A stretch of DNA of 32,778 nucleotides. It comes from Bacillota bacterium (lineage in GTDB: Bacteria; Bacillota; Clostridia; DSM-8532). This document shows, in pieces, positions 9,037-16,222 of the stretch. The stretch spans positions 1-32,778 of the forward strand of contig JAKIML020000021.1 of the NCBI GenBank assembly GCA_022702935.2, in the 5' to 3' direction. Position numbers and translations under genes: made by a program. Under the pieces are notes generated by a model. It was not told the DNA's origin, did no database searches, and saw nothing but the letters and a program-made list of their open reading frames with translations. How positions within the stretch are numbered: the first letter of the stretch is position 1; each line of letters begins with the position of its first letter.

Positions 9037-10976
9037 GTGAGTTAAAACCTCAGAAAGAAAAAATTCCGCTTAATAATATCACACACACGGTGCGAACCGC
9101 CCAATCCGTTTTACAATATGGAGTGGGAGCAATGGTGGATTTCCCAGATCAAACGTTAATGACTGCGGCACCGGAGTATTGGAACGACAAAATTACTAAA
9201 ATACATGACGAACGGCTTGAAAAAGTTTTAGGTGTAGACTATTTTGGCATGCCTGGGGGTAAAGACGAAACAGCCTTTCAAGAAGGGATTTCTTACGTAC
9301 GGTTTCCTCAGTGGTATTTTTGTCCGAAATGTCGTAGATTTCAGCCAATCAAAAAATGGTATACCGAATACAAGCTCAAAGCTTCTTCAAAGCAGAAAGA
9401 AAAGGACCCGTATATGAGTCGATTAAGCTGCCTGGAATGCAGGCAAGAACTTGTTGCCGCCCGTGTTGTAGTTGCCTGTAAAAAAGGACATATCGATGAT
9501 TTCCCTTGGGTTAAATGGGTTCATAAACGCAATACAAATGTTAACGCAAAATCGAACTGCGACAATCCGGACCTAACATTTGAAACAGGCGCTACGGCAA
9601 CCGCAGGCCTCGAGGGGCTTGTGATTAGATGTAAAAACTGCAATGCCAGAGCAACGCTATATGAAGCATTTGATCCTAATATTTTTATCCGATTAGACGG
9701 AAAACAAACTGAAGACAATACGGGTAATAGCACAAATGAGTTTGTTTGCACAGGTAATGAACCTTGGAAGCACAACTCCGTATTATGTAACGAATATCCT
9801 CGTGCAATGCAAAGAGGTGCTTCGTCGATTTATTTTCCTAAAACCGTTAGCTCGCTTGTTATTCCACCCTACTCTGACAGAATTAATAAAGAGATAGAAG
9901 AATCACAAGCATACCATGAATGCTTAGTAAAAATAGCGGATTACGACGAGGATGAACGAGAAAAGAAGATAAAAAAGCGAATTGACGGCTGGGCACATGA
10001 TATTGCTATGCAAAAGTCACTTAACGAGACTGACGTAAAAAGGATATTAGAACGTAAGTTGCTTTTCCAACAGCATGAAGAGAATAGCGGATATAAAACT
10101 ACCGGGGTTAAATATCGAGCAGAAGAGTTCGAAGCTCTGACGGGAGCAATTCTCGGCATTGATTCGAAATCCGGGGATTTCTTACGCGAGGAAATTAATG
10201 CCGAAAGATATAATATTCCGGGCATTAAACGAGTTTCATTGATACATAAAATTCGGGAAGTTAGGGCCATGACAGGATTCACCAGGATTGATCCGCCAGG
10301 CTCATCCGATTTGGGGCAGGGAGTGTATGGATTTGTACCCGTTAAAGAACCTGAAACCCGTTGGTATCCTGCTTATGAGGTGCGTGGCGAAGGAATCTTC
10401 TTAGAATTTGACGAAAAAGCCATTGCAAGCTGGATTGAAAGATGCCCTGAAGTTGTCCGAAGGGCTCAAGAGCTTAATGGAAACTATGAACTCACAGTGC
10501 AAAGCGGGTCTTCGCCTAAAAATATTACACCGAAATTTCTGCTTTTGCATACCGTATCCCATTTATTAATCCGACAAATGAGTTTTGAATGCGGTTATTC
10601 CGTCGCATCACTTAGAGAAAGGATTTACTGTAGCTCTCATGAAGAAGGCAAAGAGATGGCAGGAATCTTTGTTTATACGGCAAACGGAGACTCCGAAGGC
10701 ACTCTCGGTGGACTTGTCAGGCAGGGATATCCGGATTGTTTACCACATGTGTTTAAGAAGGCTATTGAAAGTAGTTTAGTGTGTTCCAACGATCCTGTTT
10801 GCATTTCTACCGAGGACGGACAGGGGCGTGATGCATTGAACTTAGCCGCCTGCCATGCCTGTACACTACTTCCTGAAACTAGTTGTGAAGAGTTTAATGT
10901 ATTCCTAGACAGAGGTGTAGTTGTCGGAACTTATAAAAACAAAAACATAGGCTTTTATGGCGATTGGGTGAGATAG
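9033..10976 (+). CDS. drmB: DISARM protein DrmB (DUF1998 domain)
   Basis: The start at 9033 is preferred over an in-frame ATG at 9018, because a GGGAGGACG site sits 7 bases before 9033 and gives a 4-bp overlap with drmA. The 647-aa product has cysteine pairs typical of zinc ribbons (CPKC near residue 95, CLEC near 132, CKNC near 203). Its C-terminal DUF1998 region has LLHTVSHLLIRQ, SLRERIYCSS, CSNDPVC and ACHACTLLPETSCEEFN, the pattern shared by DrmB proteins. DrmB binds DrmA and contributes to DNA loading in characterised DISARM. There is no membrane segment and no frameshift. Order drmE-drmA-drmB with tight spacing supports one transcript. Confidence 0.88.
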   Translation: MSELKPQKEKIPLNNITHTVRTAQSVLQYGVGAMVDFPDQTLMTAAPEYWNDKITKIHDERLEKVLGVDYFGMPGGKDETAFQEGISYVRFPQWYFCPKCRRFQPIKKWYTEYKLKASSKQKEKDPYMSRLSCLECRQELVAARVVVACKKGHIDDFPWVKWVHKRNTNVNAKSNCDNPDLTFETGATATAGLEGLVIRCKNCNARATLYEAFDPNIFIRLDGKQTEDNTGNSTNEFVCTGNEPWKHNSVLCNEYPRAMQRGASSIYFPKTVSSLVIPPYSDRINKEIEESQAYHECLVKIADYDEDEREKKIKKRIDGWAHDIAMQKSLNETDVKRILERKLLFQQHEENSGYKTTGVKYRAEEFEALTGAILGIDSKSGDFLREEINAERYNIPGIKRVSLIHKIREVRAMTGFTRIDPPGSSDLGQGVYGFVPVKEPETRWYPAYEVRGEGIFLEFDEKAIASWIERCPEVVRRAQELNGNYELTVQSGSSPKNITPKFLLLHTVSHLLIRQMSFECGYSVASLRERIYCSSHEEGKEMAGIFVYTANGDSEGTLGGLVRQGYPDCLPHVFKKAIESSLVCSNDPVCISTEDGQGRDALNLAACHACTLLPETSCEEFNVFLDRGVVVGTYKNKNIGFYGDWVR

Positions 10977-11136
10977 CTCTGACCAGGGACAATTAACGAC
11001 ATAAAAATATCCACAACATCCAAAGCATATGATATAATTATTGATAATTTTGCTGTTAATATGTTTGGCATTAAGAATATGGTAGAGTTGAACGGAGACT
11101 TATTTCTATATTTGGTTAAACACGGAGGTGATAAAA
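10977..11136 (+). other. Gap where drmC is normally found; possible gene remnant
   Basis: In class 2 DISARM a phospholipase-D-like drmC usually lies between drmB and the methyltransferase. Here there are only 160 bp. The stretch is AT-rich, and one frame on the + strand stays open for about 55 codons (from about 10,991 to the TGA at 11157-11159, running into the methyltransferase gene). It reads as protein-like sequence (AYDIIIDNFAVNMFG, then LFLYLVKHGGDK) with no good start. It could be the tail of a deleted gene or chance. I cannot match it to drmC. Confidence 0.4.
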
Positions 11137-12594
11137 ATGCCGGCTTACAATGCTGTTGATATATTTTGCGGTTGCGGAGGGATGACAGAGGGACTTAAAC
11201 AGGCCGGCTTTCAGGTTATCGCCGGAATTGAGATAGACGAGCATGCCGGTAAAACATATAGGATGAACCATGAAAAAGACGGCACAATTCTATTCCAACA
11301 AGATATTCAGCTTTTCAATACAAACATTATAAAGGACATTTTAAACGGACAACCGCTTCATCTATTAGCAGGATGCCCCCCCTGTCAAGGCTTTTCGTCG
11401 ATAAGAAGAAAAAATAAAAAACGTTCCGTAAAGGATCCTCGTAATAAGCTTATAAATGAGTATTATCGTTTTGTAAAAGAGCTTATGCCGATCACAATTA
11501 TGCTTGAAAATGTACCGGCATTAGCAAACTACACTTACTTTAAAAAAGTAGTCGGTCAAATTAAAAAGCTTGGGTATTTAATTGAGTACAGGGAAGTCAA
11601 TATTGCCGATTACGGCGTTCCCCAGAGGAGAAAACGACTTGTTATGGTGGGGTCACTATTAGGCTCTATAAGAGTTGCGCCTGAGACAAAAACAAAAGTT
11701 ACGGTGAGAGATATTATTGGGAATTTAGAAAGTGTTAATATTACGAATGACCCCGTACACAAAATTTTTCCGGTACATACGGAAGCCGTACGAACACGAA
11801 TTGAACTAACGCCTCGCGATGGCGGAAGTCGGAGTGATTTACCTGATGAATATACTCTTGAATGTCATAAAAAAGAGGGCGTCGGTTTCAAAGATGTATA
11901 TGGACGGCTTAGATGGGATGATGTTTCATCAACAATAACCGGAGGTTGCCTTAATCCTTCAAAGGGAAGGTTTTTACATCCTGAAGAGAACAGATGTATT
12001 TCAGCAAGAGAAGCTGCTATGTTGCAAACTTTCCCTAAAAACTATATATTTCCGGTTGATATTTCAAGATCTGCAATTGCGCTAATGATAGGTAATGCGT
12101 TACCTCCGGAGTTTTGCAGACAGCAAGCACAAAATATTAGCAAACATTTGGATGTGTTCTTTATGTCGGATATATATGATAATGATAAACGCTCTGAAAT
12201 AATGAGCCATGTAAAAAATAAGGGTACGGAACCTGAATTGTATATTAGAAAGCTTTTATGTGAGTTGGGATATAGCCACTATAGGTTAAAAACCTCAAAG
12301 TTAAGTTTCTCTCCGACCATTGTATTTCCGGCTCTCAAGAAAGCAATTTTTGTAAACGGCTGTTTTTGGCATGGGCATAATTGCTCAAGAGGAGTGCTGC
12401 CTCAAAGCAATGTGGATTTTTGGCGCGATAAAATCAATAAAAACATTGAACGAGATAAAGCAAACTTTGAAGAGTTACTAAACTTAAACTGGAATTTTTT
12501 GGTTATTTGGCAATGTGAGATTAAGGTGAGAAACCGCTGCCAATTAGAACATAAGTTGAAAAATTTTATGGGCCGCAGTTCAAAAAAGGAGTAA
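11137..12594 (+). CDS. drmMII: DISARM cytosine-5 methyltransferase fused to a Vsr-like domain
   Basis: A 485-aa fusion. The start at 11137 is chosen because GGAGGTG lies 7 bases upstream; an in-frame GTG at 11128 falls inside that site. Residues 1-340 are a complete C5-cytosine methyltransferase: motif I DIFCGCGGMTEG, motif IV GCPPCQGFSS (catalytic Cys83), ENVPA, QRRKRL, a short target-recognition region with TPRDGGSRSDLP, and C-terminal GNALPPEF. In DISARM this enzyme marks host DNA as self. At residue 343 a full Vsr-like domain begins at its own Met (MSDIYDNDKRSEIMSHV). It keeps the Glu of PEL, the zinc-site CFWHGHNC with a later WQC, and the catalytic-region His412. However, the catalytic Asp of E. 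coli Vsr (D51) is Thr394 here, and H64 is Asn407. The nuclease activity is therefore doubtful, while the fold seems preserved. Confidence 0.87.
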   Translation: MPAYNAVDIFCGCGGMTEGLKQAGFQVIAGIEIDEHAGKTYRMNHEKDGTILFQQDIQLFNTNIIKDILNGQPLHLLAGCPPCQGFSSIRRKNKKRSVKDPRNKLINEYYRFVKELMPITIMLENVPALANYTYFKKVVGQIKKLGYLIEYREVNIADYGVPQRRKRLVMVGSLLGSIRVAPETKTKVTVRDIIGNLESVNITNDPVHKIFPVHTEAVRTRIELTPRDGGSRSDLPDEYTLECHKKEGVGFKDVYGRLRWDDVSSTITGGCLNPSKGRFLHPEENRCISAREAAMLQTFPKNYIFPVDISRSAIALMIGNALPPEFCRQQAQNISKHLDVFFMSDIYDNDKRSEIMSHVKNKGTEPELYIRKLLCELGYSHYRLKTSKLSFSPTIVFPALKKAIFVNGCFWHGHNCSRGVLPQSNVDFWRDKINKNIERDKANFEELLNLNWNFLVIWQCEIKVRNRCQLEHKLKNFMGRSSKKE

Positions 12595-12613
12595 AATTAT
12601 AAACTATATCAAT

Positions 12614-12766
12614 ATGTTTGCTCATGATTGTTCGGACTGCACACAAAGATATAAATATTATAATGATATATTGCGAATTTTATCGAATTATATTACCAAT
12701 TTAGAGGATCTCTGTAAATTGCTTGAAAGCTGGTACAAAAAGAAGCAAAGGGAGCAGGAAAGATAA
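12614..12766 (+). CDS. Small protein, 50 aa, function unknown
   Basis: A short ORF directly after the methyltransferase-Vsr gene, 20 bp from its stop. It starts MFAHDCSDCTQRYKYY and ends in a basic tail (WYKKKQREQER). A CxxC-like pair (C6, C9) and amphipathic helical middle are visible. The nearest ribosome-site-like sequence (AAGGAG at 12586-12591) is too far from the ATG, so translation might begin at a rare codon about six codons upstream or be coupled to the gene before it. I do not recognise the family. Similar short ORFs are common in clostridial mobile elements, so it may be backbone and not DISARM cargo. Confidence 0.45.
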   Translation: MFAHDCSDCTQRYKYYNDILRILSNYITNLEDLCKLLESWYKKKQREQER

Positions 12767-13086
12767 AGCAGGATGCGGCCATAGTGCAAAATAATCATTT
12801 TGCAAACAAGGGAGGCCGCTGTAGCGAGAATAAGTGCGATATATTTGATTATTAGTTACCAAGCATCTTACACCAAGGGGGTAGTGTATCTATTTGATAG
12901 AAGCCGGTTTGGTGTTTGCCCTGCGGTTTCCCCCTCCCCACACCCCTCCCCCATTAAATTACCAGCCGAAAAAGAAATATCTTTGTCTTTCGGCAGGTAA
13001 GAATAAACAAATCCGTATATTTGCAAAAAGCCGGAACGTGCGACACAATAAAAGTATAGATAACAGGGATGAAAGGAAGGATGATT
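12767..13086 (+). other. Non-coding or decayed stretch before tnpV
   Basis: About 320 bp without a convincing gene. It holds a short open stretch ending GGRCSENKCDIFDY (12,785-12,855) with no proper start, a pyrimidine-rich run at about 12,928-12,952, and an interrupted hairpin with arms GCCGAAA (12965-12971) and TTTCGGC (12988-12994) lacking a T-tract. Longer open frames crossing it on both strands overlap tnpV out of frame and look like shadows. Confidence 0.5.
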
Positions 13087-13428
13087 ATGGAGTTTGCATA
13101 CACAATGCAGGGCGATTATCTGATACCGGATCTGGCGCTGCCGGAGGAAGAGATGCACATCGGCAAATATGGGATGTTGCGCAGGACATACCTGAAAAAT
13201 CACAGGAAAGGAACATACGCCGGCCTGATGATGTCGGGAAAATTGAACAGCTACCTGATAGAAATCGACCGGATAGCGAAGGAACGAATAGAGATAATCA
13301 CGGCGAAGCTTCTGGAGAGCAATCCGGCACCGGACAAAACGATAGACCCGATGGGTTGGACGGGACATATGAACAACCTGCGGCGCTCAGCAGAAGAGTC
13401 GGTACTGACGGAGCTGGTTTACAGTTAA
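13087..13428 (+). CDS. tnpV: TnpV-family transposon-encoded protein
   Basis: A 113-aa protein with the features of TnpV, a small protein of unknown biochemical role carried by clostridial mobilizable and conjugative transposons: YLIPDLALPEEE near the N-terminus, then IGKYGMLRRTYLKNHR, LMMSGKLNSYLIEIDR and a C-terminal WTGHMNNLRRSAEE. The start at 13087 is preferred over the upstream ATGs at 13069 and 13081 because the AAGGAAGG site (13073-13080) is 6 bases before it. It marks this stretch as element backbone. A hairpin terminator follows. Confidence 0.8.
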   Translation: MEFAYTMQGDYLIPDLALPEEEMHIGKYGMLRRTYLKNHRKGTYAGLMMSGKLNSYLIEIDRIAKERIEIITAKLLESNPAPDKTIDPMGWTGHMNNLRRSAEESVLTELVYS

Positions 13429-13471
13429 CCCTTTTCCCTACAGTTTAACAGCAAATTGAAGTAATAGAACA

Positions 13472-13499
13472 GGCGGAGTACAAAAAGACTCCGCTTTTT
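13472..13499 (+). terminator. Rho-independent terminator after tnpV
   Basis: Arms GCGGAGT (13473-13479) and ACTCCGC (13488-13494) are followed directly by five T residues. The position, 45 bp after the tnpV stop, fits termination of that transcript. Confidence 0.75.
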
Positions 13500-13536
13500 C
13501 TATTTTGCAGGAAGAAGCCGACGTTCCCTTTGAGAA

Positions 13537-13576
13537 TGAACTGTCTTGCGTTGTAGTGAACTGTCTTGCGTTGTAG
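13537..13576. repeat. Exact tandem duplication of a 20-bp unit
   Basis: The unit TGAACTGTCTTGCGTTGTAG occurs at 13537-13556 and again, without a gap, at 13557-13576. Each copy ends in an in-frame stop for a frame reading EADVPFENELSCVV, so the duplication sits at the end of what looks like a truncated coding sequence. It probably arose by slippage or is part of a mobilization/origin region. Confidence 0.85.
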
Positions 13577-14313
13577 CAAGCACTGAATTTTGTCTCCCAA
13601 ATTCACTTGTTAGGGGCATAACCCCTAATACCCCAAACAAAACACGTATTAATATTAAAGTTGTCGTTTACGGGAAACCATCAGTCAGTCTCTTATCCCC
13701 AAAAAATGAAGGCGGACGATACCACATGAAAGATGTATATTCAGGAAGCAGCCACATGCCGGGAAGGAAGAACGGTAATGGTTGCCACAGCTATATGAGA
13801 TTTGACAGACCGCCTTGACACTCCATTGAAAAGCAATGAAAAACATATAAAAATTTAAAAAAATTTTCTTAGGGGGGCAACTTTTGCCCAAAAAATCTGC
13901 TGATTAATAGAGGGATATAACTACCCCCTCAAATGCACTTTGAAAACAAAATAGTTGTTTTATCCGGCACGTTCCCCACATGGACTGAGAAGGAAAGCCG
14001 GATTGCAGGTACGCCAAGACCACCTGTCCTCTATTACACCGGATTGAAACTGAAGGATCCAATCATACATGGTATTGATGGAGGAAAGGTACGAGCGGTA
14101 AATGCCAATGCAATTAATAAATGCGGGTAGCACTTATGGCGATGACCCATGTGGAAGGATAATGATACTTGCGCATAGTCGAGGTTAGGTCCCAGAGTGC
14201 GCCCCGGTCGCCGACGGGGAGGTGGAATTCCTATGAGGACGGTCAACCGCTGTCCGCCGGATAAACCCATAATTATTTATATTTATAAAAATGTTATGAA
14301 AGGAGACGGTGGT
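13577..14313 (+). other. Decayed mobilization-type region with GC-rich hairpins
   Basis: About 740 bp without a confident gene. The first 250 bp contain a frame (CLPNSLVRGITPNTP and onward) that resembles sequence commonly seen next to mobilization genes, but it lacks a start and product identity. An AT-rich stretch follows around 13,840-13,880. From about 13,960 several short frames stay open in turn: one reads GTFPTWTEKESRIAG and stops at 14,130, another at 14,102-14,188 reads STYGDDPCGRIMILAHSRG. This suggests a frameshifted remnant. From 14,185 to 14,265 the sequence turns GC-rich with hairpins, for example CCCC/GGGG arms at 14202-14205 and 14216-14219, and CGGT/ACCG near 14,240. It may be a structured leader or DNA site before the excisionase gene. 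I cannot identify it. Confidence 0.45.
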
Positions 14314-14547
14314 ATGGCCACTAAACAACAAACTGCAAAAGCTATTGAGCATCTGCCCATGTTGAAAACTGTGGAGCAGATGAGCCGCATATCAGGCATA
14401 GGTGAAAACAAGCTGCGGGAACTGATGGACAAAGGCGAAATTGAGTATGTTCAGAATGGCAACCGCCGATTATTAGCAGATTCTGCAATATGGGACTGGT
14501 ATGAAAGGAATAAAGTTGCGGTTAATATGCAGTGGGAGAGGAGATAA
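14314..14547 (+). CDS. xis: Excisionase-like DNA-binding protein (Xis)
   Basis: A 77-aa protein. The start at 14314 follows AAAGGAGACGG; a longer frame reaching back to 14197 has no ribosome site. It contains a MerR/excisionase-type helix-turn-helix: TVEQMSRISGIGENKLRELM, then a beta-turn region YVQNGNRRLL. The IGENKLR segment is characteristic of the Tn916-type Xis group. Such proteins bend DNA at att sites and direct the integrase toward excision. It ends 8 bp before the integrase start, the usual xis-int pair. It appears intact. Confidence 0.85.
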   Translation: MATKQQTAKAIEHLPMLKTVEQMSRISGIGENKLRELMDKGEIEYVQNGNRRLLADSAIWDWYERNKVAVNMQWERR

Positions 14548-14555
14548 AAAGAATT

Positions 14556-15836
14556 ATGGCGGTAACTCCAAGGCAAGTTAAAAATAAACGCAATGCTGAT
14601 GGTACTTTAACCGGCAGGCCTGGTACGGTATATGACGTAAACATCAAGTATAAAACGCCTGACGGCTATAAGTCTTATGCCAAAAAAGGCTTTGCGACTA
14701 AAAAGGAAGCATTGCAGCATGAAGCTGAAATGAGAGCAAAGCTAATAAATCCATCCTTTATTGCCACAGTAACAGCGCAGGCCAAGCAAACTGTACGAGA
14801 TTATTTGCTGGAATGGGTAGAAAACCATGGTGCTCTGAACCTCAGACCATCTACTTTTGCAGGCTATAAAAGCAATATAAATAATCATATTATACCCTGC
14901 ATAGGACATGTACAACTGCGTCAGGTGACACCTGCCATGTTGGATAATATGTTTCAGAAGCTTTTTGAGAAAGGATTATCCCAAAGCTCTGTTAGATACT
15001 GCCAGCGTATTATGAGTGTTGCGCTTGAAGCCGCCCGAAAATACAATTATATAGAGAATAATCCCGCTCATGATGTTATTACCAAGTTTGGAAAGCAAGG
15101 AAAAACACCGGAACCATATACTATACAGCAGATGCAGCAGTTAATGGGCAGTATTCTAGGAACTGAATGGGAAATGATAATTATGCTGGGAGGTATGTAT
15201 GGCCTGCGCATTAGCGAAATATTAGGACTTCGATGGGACAATGTAGACATGGAAAAGGGAACTTTCAAAGTAGTTGAGCAGTTGCCTTTCAAATTACCGG
15301 CCGGTGCACTCACTCTGCCGGAAGAGTTGCCTCCGGTCAAATCCCATGACAGGGTCTTGCCAATAACTGAAGTAGCAAGGCCATATTTTGAACGCCAGCT
15401 TGATTTGCAAGCGCGCCAAAAGGAATTATGCCACCTGTCCAGAACTGTATACTATGATAACCGGCTGGTTATAGCAAAACCAAACGGCGTCCCCTTGAGA
15501 AGAGAGACTGTATCATCTGATTTCGGTCAGTTGCTCAGGCGCTTTGAATTGCCGCATATCCGTTTTCATGATCTTCGACACACTGCAGCAACAAACATGC
15601 ATCAGCTTACAGGTGATTTTTACACTGTGGGGCAAATTCTGGGGCATAGCCTGAAGGGTGTAGGTATGCAGTTGGGGATATCTTCAAATCTTGACAGCAT
15701 TACGGCACAATATGTAGATGTAAGACTAGACAGAAAAAGAGCCGTGTTGGATACTTACCATAATACACTACATCCGTGTGAAAAGAATAAAGTAAAAAAG
15801 AAGGCTCAGAAAAAAAGTCATGATAGAGAGCGGTAA
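14556..15836 (+). CDS. int: Tyrosine-family integrase
   Basis: A 426-aa site-specific recombinase. The ATG at 14556 has GAGAGGAG upstream and follows xis by 8 bp; an in-frame GTG at 14532 overlapping xis is less likely. The domain order is an N-terminal arm-binding beta domain (GTVYDVNIKYKTPDGYKSYAKKG, residues about 20-60), a core-binding helical domain (about 75-185), and the catalytic domain. The catalytic residues are all visible: Arg in GLRISEILGLRW (about 217), HDLRH (about 338-342), the second-His motif LGHS (about 366-369) and the tyrosine in TAQYVDV (about 386). The gene points toward and ends near a tRNA-Ser 3' end, its likely target. A short basic tail (KKKAQKKSHDRER) closes the protein. 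Confidence 0.93.
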   Translation: MAVTPRQVKNKRNADGTLTGRPGTVYDVNIKYKTPDGYKSYAKKGFATKKEALQHEAEMRAKLINPSFIATVTAQAKQTVRDYLLEWVENHGALNLRPSTFAGYKSNINNHIIPCIGHVQLRQVTPAMLDNMFQKLFEKGLSQSSVRYCQRIMSVALEAARKYNYIENNPAHDVITKFGKQGKTPEPYTIQQMQQLMGSILGTEWEMIIMLGGMYGLRISEILGLRWDNVDMEKGTFKVVEQLPFKLPAGALTLPEELPPVKSHDRVLPITEVARPYFERQLDLQARQKELCHLSRTVYYDNRLVIAKPNGVPLRRETVSSDFGQLLRRFELPHIRFHDLRHTAATNMHQLTGDFYTVGQILGHSLKGVGMQLGISSNLDSITAQYVDVRLDRKRAVLDTYHNTLHPCEKNKVKKKAQKKSHDRER

Positions 15837-15960
15837 TGATATATTTTCCTTCAATTTCATATTAGTCTTTATTAATATTTATTAGTTTATGGCACCAATT
15901 TGTCACCATTTTACAGAAAATGGGATAAGTTATGGAATATATTTACTATTCACAAAAATT

Positions 15961-15996
15961 AAAACCCCTCGCAAACTCAGTGTCTGCAAGGGGTTT
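15961..15996 (-). terminator. Terminator of the tRNA-Ser gene
   Basis: Read on the minus strand, a 15-bp stem (with G-U wobbles) begins with AAACCCCTTGCAGAC and closes with GTTTGCGAGGGGTTT, around a 5-base loop, then a T run. It starts directly at the encoded CCA end of the tRNA. Confidence 0.8.
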
Positions 15997-16087
15997 GGCG
16001 GAGAGAGAGGGATTCGAACCCTCGGTACGCTCATCACGTACACACGATTTCCAGTCGTGCGCCTTAGACCAGCTCAGCCATCTCTCC
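15996..16087 (-). tRNA. tRNA-Ser(GGA)
   Basis: Minus strand, with acceptor arms GGAGAGA and TCTCTCC, discriminator G and an encoded CCA (complement of 15996-15998). The anticodon stem-loop CACGA-CTGGAAA-TCGTG gives anticodon GGA. A long variable arm (about GTACG...CGTAC) and a T-loop GGTTCGAATCC are present, as expected for a class II serine tRNA. The gene is complete. Its 3' end faces the integrase, so it is the probable attachment site; the element would have restored the tRNA 3' end on integration. Confidence 0.95.
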
Positions 16088-16143
16088 ATGGTCCATATAC
16101 ATCATTTATATGGTGTTTGCGCCCTTAATCAGCACGCTTGAAT

Positions 16144-16173
16144 ATTGTAACACAGCCCTTGGACAACAGTCAA
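16144..16173 (-). promoter_or_regulatory. Promoter of tRNA-Ser
   Basis: On the minus strand TTGACT (16168-16173) and TACAAT (16144-16149) are 18 bp apart, with the -10 box about 57 bp before the mature tRNA 5' end. Confidence 0.6.
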
Positions 16174-16222
16174 GCAATTTCAGTGAGGATTTGCTGTTCC
16201 ATAAAACACCATGGGGAGAGGG

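Larger units (their letters stand above)
1..15996. mobile_element. Integrative element (right part), defence cargo, integrated at tRNA-Ser
   Basis: Everything from the window start to the tRNA-Ser gene reads as one acquired element. An excisionase-like gene and a tyrosine integrase sit at the right edge, the integrase ending about 160 bp from the 3' end of a tRNA gene, the classic layout for tRNA-targeting elements. The cargo is defence genes (AbiE pair, DISARM-like operon). The sequence is visibly richer in A+T than the genes right of the tRNA. Parts of a mobilization region remain (tnpV, short repeats, coding fragments), but no relaxase, coupling protein or type IV secretion gene is visible. 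I found no second copy of the tRNA 3' end in the window, so the left att site is either beyond base 1 or too short to see. Exact limits are inferred. Confidence 0.75.

Noticed and set aside
12163-12594. Vsr-like part as a separately translated gene starting at 12163
   Set aside because: No ribosome site precedes the Met and the frame is continuous with the methyltransferase, so a fusion is the simpler reading.
12868-13448. Long frames of 166 aa (minus) and 184 aa (plus) across the tnpV area
   Set aside because: They overlap tnpV out of frame, have unusual composition and no ribosome sites; tnpV itself has family features.
13546-13818. 90-codon frame with CLPNSLVRGITPNTP
   Set aside because: No proper start and no ribosome site; it begins inside the tandem repeat. 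Treated as part of the decayed region and not as a gene.
15889-16141. Two open frames over the tRNA, with readings such as REGFEPS and RGIRTLGT
   Set aside because: These are well-known false proteins produced by translating a tRNA-Ser gene; the tRNA structure explains the sequence fully.
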